Source: Phoronis australis
Taxonomy: Eukaryota; Phoronida; Phoronidae
Reading direction: 5' to 3'
Assembly: GCA_002633005.1 (NCBI GenBank)
Contig: NMRA01000708.1
Coordinates: 62,001 to 126,000 of the forward strand
Length of the DNA: 64,000 bases
Shown: piece after piece, positions 57,790-64,000 of the stretch
Layout: each line of letters starts with the position of its first letter
How positions within the stretch are numbered: the first letter of the stretch is position 1
Notes under the pieces: model-generated
Seen by the model: the letters and a program-made list of their open reading frames with translations, nothing else
The model's database searches: none
What the model was told of the DNA's origin: nothing
Position numbers and translations under genes: made by a program

Positions 57790-59181
57790 TTTGAGACTTC
57801 TTATGGTCGTTTTTATTGACGTCAGAGGATGCTGAAAAGAAAAGTAAATGCATCACATGAAGAGAATCCTACGTTTAAAAGTTATCTTTGACGACCTATC
57901 GCTTTCTGTGCCTCTTTAAGTGGACTCCTTTTGGGGCGGAGTCTTCTCTTGGAGGGGCTGTCCGGGGCAATTACCCCTGTGTCACCCATATAAATTCAAT
58001 ACTGCCAACTGTTTATAAGGGGAAGTAGATGAAATTTCAAATTGACAGATGAATAACTCCTCATTCGGCCACCTACACAGTAAACAAATTGTCTTTAAGC
58101 CATCCATGTAAACATTAATAACAGTGCATCGCATAAACTTTGCATATATTGATCTCAAAGATTACAAGGAGAACAATCGAAAAGTTCATTAGTGAAATAA
58201 GTCTTGCTAATCAAACGAAAGCTCTAACGCATTAAACGGCGAATCAAAAACGTTTAATCTCTTTGTTCGTGATTCCCGACTAGTGGCCATCTAAAGAAAA
58301 GTTTAGTAATTAAATCTAACCGCTCTTTTAGCACGCCGAATGTTCACAATATATCCTCTGAATTGCGCTCAACTCAAATATAATGCACCGTCCAAATAAA
58401 ATCAAGCGAATTAAAAGTCCATCTTTCACGGAAGTAATTCTTTCTAGTTATGCTCCACTGAGATTTTGCAGCCGCCTCAGTGACTAAGTATTGTAATCTG
58501 ACGTCTGTCTTGTCGTATGCTCTGATATTCCAGTTGCAATGCTCAATCGACGAGAATACGGGTTTGAAATGACAACCTTAGCGGTCGTTGTCCGCCAATT
58601 TGCTTACAGCTTGGTCAAAGATACTACAGTAATTGACAGCGAAGAGAATTGGGGATTTGTAATAAAATCACAAGAAATGGATTTTTTGTCTTCTAGCTCT
58701 GGTCAAAGATAATAACTCGAAAACGTCTGTTCCATCTCCCAGTAATAACAGGATGCGTTTTGGCCTTCAGGCGTGTCCGTTTAATGCGCACTTTTAACTG
58801 GTTTTTGGTACCTCAAACTATATGAAGAAGCGTGGGAGTTACTTGTGCTGGACTCTGCCCGATTGACAAAATTTTCGGCCATGCAAATAAGCGAACTTTC
58901 GCTTATATTGCCACCATTTTACGCACAAACTGTCATCGAGTGTTCCTGGCATCACAATGCCACATACACATACGCATCTAAATTTGAGTATTAGAGACCA
59001 TGTATCTTTGCCCGACTATAGATGAACTCCAGGTCGCCACCAATTTCACCTCTCCCGTCCTCCAGTCGCCACCAGGTTTGCGTCCACCAGCCGCTACCAA
59101 GTACGTCCGGTCGCCACTCTCTCACCCCTGCTTGTGTATCTTTTCCGTATTTTCCAAATGGACACAGCGGCAAAATCTGGA

Positions 59182-59196
59182 GGGGGGGGGGGGGGN
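59182..59196. other. Poly-G run and single-N join
   Basis: A run of 14 G followed by an N. A homopolymer stop of this kind is a usual contig end. Unlike the other two Ns, I see no duplicated flank here. Confidence 0.7.
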
Positions 59197-60189
59197 TGAT
59201 CAACAACGTAACTAGTTTAGTATGTGTGTTTGCGCTTTCATTCCGAGGCTACTAAGTGACATTTCATGAAACTCAGATTGATAAAACAACATCACAGTTG
59301 CTTGTGTGTCAATAATCATATCACTTTGCGAGGCTTGATTGCCAAAGAAAGGAAGTGGCTTAGTGACTTTCAAGTCGCCGAGTGCGTTGTTCGTTGAAAA
59401 ACAAAATCAAAGGAGCTTCTGCAATTAAAATTGTGTTCAAAACAGAACTAATAGTGTTTTTTTTTCTGAGGCACTGTAAGCAATCTGCTGACATTAGTGG
59501 ATCGCTTAAATGAGTTTTTGTAGAGAGATGTATTGCAAAAGGCCAGGTGTCAAACTGCCTTACGACATCTTCACTTTGGTGAGCCAGTGCCATCTCCGCG
59601 TGTCACTGCTCATCGAATCGTCTGAGAAACCCAAATCTCGAAAGGAATGCCGGGTTAAGGGGTATATACGTATCTCATTGCGTTAAGAAGAGAAAAGAAA
59701 GTGTTACTGTGAGTTTGGATTTATGCTTCCACCACCGAACGAGTACAAACGTCGCTGAATTCACAGAGATGAATCATTATTTTCTGTATGTTTCACGAAT
59801 GTTGGTAATTTGTCCCACTTTTCTCCGTTAAAAGGATACCAATCCCGGCTTTGGCCCATGAACAAATACTAAAAACGGGACTTTCCCCTCCAGTTCTCTT
59901 CAACAAAATAATGCTCTGCAACCCTAGACAACACTCAAATATTTCTAACAAAATTTGAAAATTCTTTTCAGAGTCTGTATAATGGGCAACCGTGACCTAC
60001 GCTTTTAGCGGAATATACGCCAACTGTGGGAAAAGACCATCCACCAAGGACAATAATGTCCAAGTTGTGAGACAGGGGGTATGAATTTTTAGTTGATTCT
60101 TGCTTTTATCTTTCAAGACTGGCGCCAATGATGCATTATTAGCACGTGACAGGATGAGGTTTAGTTGAAATCATCAAAACTCGGTTTAG

Positions 60190-60480
60190 TGTCCTCTTAA
60201 AGCGGTTATAAACCTGCCCTGAGTTCAGTAACGCTAGGACCTCGCTAAAAAGCAAGACTTCGTGAGATTACGTGATACATATATTGCGAGTATTGTAAAT
60301 GAGAACACGTGATTTTGGCTAGCGAGGTCCTAGCGCAGATCCTAACGTTGCTGGACTCAACCCGGCTTCCAAAAATACTTTTGATTTAGACCACTTGCCA
60401 TTATGAAATTGGTCTCAACTTGTTCCTAGTCAAGTTGGAAATGGTGTAAAGGCAACGAACTATCTGAGTTCGTTATTGCT
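60190..60480. mobile_element. Inverted-repeat MITE, family F1, copy f, interrupted
   Basis: Left end CTTAAAGCGGTTATAAACCT, then after an insertion the family sequence resumes: AATACTTTTGATTTAGACCA, ATGAAATTGGTCTCAACTTG, TTCCTAGTCAAG. The fold-back at 60217-60364 is inserted in it. Confidence 0.55.
60217..60364. mobile_element. Short fold-back element nested in F1 copy f
   Basis: GAGTTCAGTAACGCTAGGAC with CTCGCT at the left is inverted at the right as AGCGAGGTCCTAGCG ... CTAACGTTGCTGGACTC. A related, longer copy lies at 60889-61165. Confidence 0.6.
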
Positions 60481-60888
60481 TGAAAATGGTTTTAAATCAA
60501 CAAATCACGAACTGGTGATTGTTTGCAAACTCATGGTATAGCCTAGCTGTTCACTCAAAGCGCTTTAGGGCTTATATACATCACGCTCAATCGTCCGTGA
60601 AGTGTTTCCGAATGAGTCGTCAACTCAAGCCACCGGGAAAGTGTGCACGCGCCGTTTGGGAATTTTGAGACTGGCTAACCCCAATACAGAGTGAGAGAGA
60701 AGTACAGTCGCTGACGGTTTTGTTCATCTTTTTAGTAATAGAAGCAGAGTTCTATAACGACAACGATTATCGCGAGAACGATTTTATGATAGTAATAGGT
60801 TTGATTCCATTTTCGCTTTAGCCAATTAAACAAGGCAAAATGCAACCACCAACATGTATTAGAGGAAGTCAATAGCGACAAACAGGGT

Positions 60889-61165
60889 AGAGTTCAGCAA
60901 CACAAGGACCTCGATAAATGGCAAAACTTTGCGACACTACCATGGACGGCGCACTAAGTGGCGGGGCAATATTCCCCAGCCCCCCTGTGGTGCACCGCCC
61001 ATAGACCATGGGATTCGCAGCACTGAAAAAGTGGGGGCTACACCCCTCCCCTAGCTCCCTATGGTGCGCAGGCCCATGACTACGTGACATATTGTCGTGT
61101 ATTTCAAATGAGAATACGTGATTTTGGCTAGATTTTAGCGAGATCAGATTATAGCGTTCAGTAAC
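60889..61165. mobile_element. Related fold-back with a second element inside
   Basis: Left arm GAGTTCAGCAACACAAGGAC; right arm includes GAGAATACGTGATTTTGGCT and AGCGTTCAGTAACAT, matching 60217-60364. The middle (about 60950-61080) is itself an inverted repeat: CATGGACGGCGCACTAAG versus the reverse complement of TATGGTGCGCAGGCCCATG. Confidence 0.5.
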
Positions 61166-61188
61166 ATATCAGAAACGATTCCTGTAGA

Positions 61189-61411
61189 GAGCGTTCCGTA
61201 GACGCAAGACACTAGCGACACTTTTACTGCAAGAAATTTTCATTTATTGAACGAAAACAGTAAATTGTACCCTGTAATTCAAGTGTCCGTCCTTGGTGGT
61301 CAGTCCCTTCACAATTTCCGCCAATTTGCAAAGCGACGCTTGTAAAATTCCCGTCATTCTGCTTAAATATTTTGGTCTTTCACTGAGTTCGTTGTGTTTA
61401 CGGAACGCTCC
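61189..61411. mobile_element. Small element with about 17-bp terminal inverted repeats
   Basis: GAGCGTTCCGTAGACGC at the left and GTGTTTACGGAACGCTC at the right are near-perfect inverted repeats about 220 bp apart. Internal sequence is non-coding. Superfamily not assigned. Confidence 0.55.
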
Positions 61412-62372
61412 TCAAGTGGAAAAAACAAAAAAATGGTTAGTACTCTAAACAATTAAGCCTCAATATATTTACGGGAGATAAATTAAGACAATTAAATGAC
61501 AATTAACGTTTATAGTGTTGAATAATTGCCATAATTACACGCGTTAAGTCTGTACTTATTTTTTGTATAAACGTTATCATAAAACGTGTTTATGTGTGCA
61601 CGAATATGCCATTAGCTTACAGGTCACTTCAATTTTAGAAACGGGGATTTTGCACGATGCGAGCGAAATCACCAAAGGTACCGGATTGATTTGATTTACT
61701 TTTACTATTCTCAAGTGACAGTAAAAATCGAAGAACTTATTTGGCTGTTATACACAAGTGATATGGCTAAAGCTGTTATTAGGCTGACAGTCACTTATTT
61801 TTTGCGTAAAATGAAAAGCAATCGTTTACCATGTCATTAGCCGTTCACTGTCATTGCTTACAAAACTAAGCACGATTTATAAATACATAAAAAACAACAT
61901 TTGTGGCAAGTAGTTGGAGTTTACTAACACAACACTGGGTGATTTTTACAACAATCCAATGGTGAACTTTTATGTACCTTTTGCAACCATTTGTACAAAA
62001 GTTTACTGGGCAATGTAAACGAAATACTTTACAGCTTTTCAACTTTGCGTGTTTATCTTTAACACACATATTTTGTTTGAGAAGCCACCTTTTACAAACT
62101 TTATGTACGAAGGTGTAGGAGGACTTTAAATTTTGCCATTTTCATTTTTGTGAAAGATCGCCTCTCATACACTTTTCGTGTTCTATAAAGGTCGTCTTAT
62201 GCAAATTATAAAGGTGAAGATGTCAGATAACTAACATTCAACTTTCAATGTTGTGAAAAGACATCTTTCATGGACTTTTTTATTTCAGAATGACCACCTT
62301 TTTCAATTCATTGATGAAGATTCGAAAGGAATTTTGTAAAGCTTATTAATTTTGCGAAAGATGATGTATAAC

Positions 62373-62436
62373 CAGTGGCGGATCTAGGGGGCAAGGGGGT
62401 CATGCCCTTCAACTCAAAATCCTGGATCCGCCCCTG
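62373..62436. mobile_element. Tiny hAT-like MITE
   Basis: Begins CAGTGGCGGATCTAGG and ends CCTGGATCCGCCCCTG, a terminal pair widespread in animal non-autonomous hAT elements. Possible target duplication ATAAC on both sides. Only 64 bp long. Confidence 0.65.
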
Positions 62437-62914
62437 ATAACGCATTTCTTTGCTCTAGAATGGACATTTTTTTGAATTCATTGACATGCAATAAGAGCCA
62501 TTTTACGTTTTTCTTAATTTTTGTGATTCTAATTGTCACCGTTTGGAATAATGAAACAACACTTTTGCACCTTTTAAATTTTGTGAAAAAAGCACACCTA
62601 TCACATACCTTTTTCAGAAGTTCATCCAATGCAATTTCAATAAGGTACAAAATGAACATTCACCTGTGAAATGCAAGACAGTGTTCTCTTTCGTTCCACT
62701 TTTTTTCGAAAAGACCATCAATTGCGAAAGGCGTACTTAAGATTCACCCTTCTGTCTTTTCAACATTTAACCAACGCTTTTTGCTTATTGTTATGTTTGC
62801 AATTAAAGCATGTATTTTCACAAAAGTCTCACAAGCATACACATATCGCTAATGAAATTTCACTAGCTATGCTCACATTTATCGCAACACCTAAAATCTA
62901 TCACCAGTCCATCA

Positions 62915-63077
62915 CAGTGGCGGAATAAATGGGGAGTAGGGGGGCGCAAGGGGGACATGCCCCCCAAATTCTCTCAGATTCCATTTGGCAATGTCGGGGT
63001 AGCGAATGTCTGACGGGCAAAATCCTGGTTAATACTCTGCCCTGCCCCCCTACCTCAAAATCCTGGATCCGCACCTG
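62915..63077. mobile_element. hAT-like MITE, second copy
   Basis: Starts CAGTGGCGGA and ends CCTGGATCCGCACCTG, with the shared internal sequence GCAAGGGGG and TCAAAATCCTGGATCCG. 163 bp. Related to the 62373 element. Confidence 0.6.
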
Positions 63078-64000
63078 TATCAGTAATATTAGGTTATAAC
63101 ATGGAGCCCATAACTACAGCTTACCTGTGGTTCATATTTACACGTTCTGTGCATACTTGGCGAACATGATTTGCAAAAATGAGACACTAACACGACGAAT
63201 TCCGTTGGAAAACGTGAAGCGTGACCAAATAGTTGTTAATAATTCCTTTTCAAATATTCATAATTCATGTCACCGGTTACAACGACAGGAGCCTAAAGAT
63301 CCACGACAACCCCAGCAGTAGAATGTTCGTACAAAGAGCTAAATGTCCCGATGAATATGAAAAGTATTTCAAACGTTGCATTACTTGCAACAGGCTACAT
63401 GAAATTATTTAAATGATAATATACATGGTGTGTATCCGTTTCCGCGAAATGAGGTCAAGTACGATCAGAAGTACCATCAAAGAATAAGTATCGGGAAATG
63501 CACACACGGTAATAGTTCACAAACATTGCCTTGATACGATGTCCCCATGCGGCCAGCTAGGGTCCATTCGCATAATAGATAGTCAACGTTTCAAGCACTA
63601 CACTTTGAAGAAGTCAAGTGCCACTTTTTCTCATTGTTTACTCTCAAGCCTTGCTATCATTTTCTGTAATATTGTCAAGCTTCATTTTTAAAATTCTTTC
63701 GGTTCCCCAAAAGGGATGATGCCAGTGGGGTCGGTGAAAATCATTTTTTGCATTCTACGAGAAGTTGAGCGGAGATTGTCCACCTTTTCACATGCTGTCA
63801 GGATATTCATTCCTCGCTTTGTTTTCAGTGTTATTACTAATTCGATACAGGTAGATGTAATAATTTAAAAGACAATGCTGATTTGACTTTTGAGCAGTTG
63901 TGTTTTAATAAAAAATAAAGAGCCGGTCAAAAGTAAACGGTGGAGGACCCTTTCAGTAGATACAAGCTAACCAAACTAAAAACCTGAATCCGTTACGTTT

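Larger units (their letters stand above)
57790..64000. other. Gene-poor 3' part of window
   Basis: 6.2 kb with no reading frame I can support. It contains the GPCR upstream region, a poly-G run ending in an N (59196), and several short inverted-repeat elements between 60.2 and 63.1 kb. The largest frames are under 90 codons and unlike any family I know. Confidence 0.6.

Overview
The window is animal nuclear DNA: intron-rich genes with GT/AG splicing, long introns, tRNA-derived SINEs and many small inverted-repeat elements. The proteins read like invertebrate deuterostome orthologues. Together with percent-level divergence between what look like two uncollapsed alleles, this suggests a highly heterozygous marine deuterostome, plausibly a cephalochordate such as Branchiostoma. 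That species guess is an inference. Three isolated single-N characters (30644, 42523, 59196) look like scaffold joins, and two of them sit between repeated copies of the same sequence.

Four protein-coding genes can be modelled from start to stop. (1) ADAL, N6-methyl-AMP deaminase, + strand, 28-9603, 9 exons, 348 aa. (2) USP3, ubiquitin-specific protease acting on histones, - strand, 29429-13130, 13 exons, 544 aa. ADAL and USP3 converge tail to tail. (3) LONP1, mitochondrial Lon protease, + strand, 32979-52593, 19 exons, 1041 aa, head to head with USP3. A block with exons 8-11 appears twice, most likely because two haplotypes were joined. (4) A single-exon rhodopsin-like peptide-type GPCR, - strand, 57789-56644, converging on LONP1. 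In the three multi-exon genes the splice phases close exactly at every junction. The genes have no obvious common pathway (purine salvage/RNA-modification clean-up, chromatin deubiquitination, mitochondrial proteolysis, signalling).

The most interesting content is not protein-coding. Four introns of USP3 each carry one copy of the same box C/D snoRNA family, with C box, D' box, D box and a closing stem. They share an invariant guide next to D', while the rest of each RNA has diverged. USP3 also has a 41-bp tandem repeat that starts inside exon 8 and runs through its splice donor. One downstream unit keeps an intact decoy donor that would shift the reading frame.

The remaining space holds several families of short mobile elements. 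One is an inverted-repeat family with at least six copies (ends resembling AACTTTTGATTTAGACC). Others are two larger fold-backs in LONP1 introns, a SINE family with a conserved tail, nested fold-backs near 60-61 kb, and two small hAT-like elements near 62-63 kb. Minisatellites lie in ADAL and LONP1 introns. From 57.8 kb to the end I see no convincing gene.
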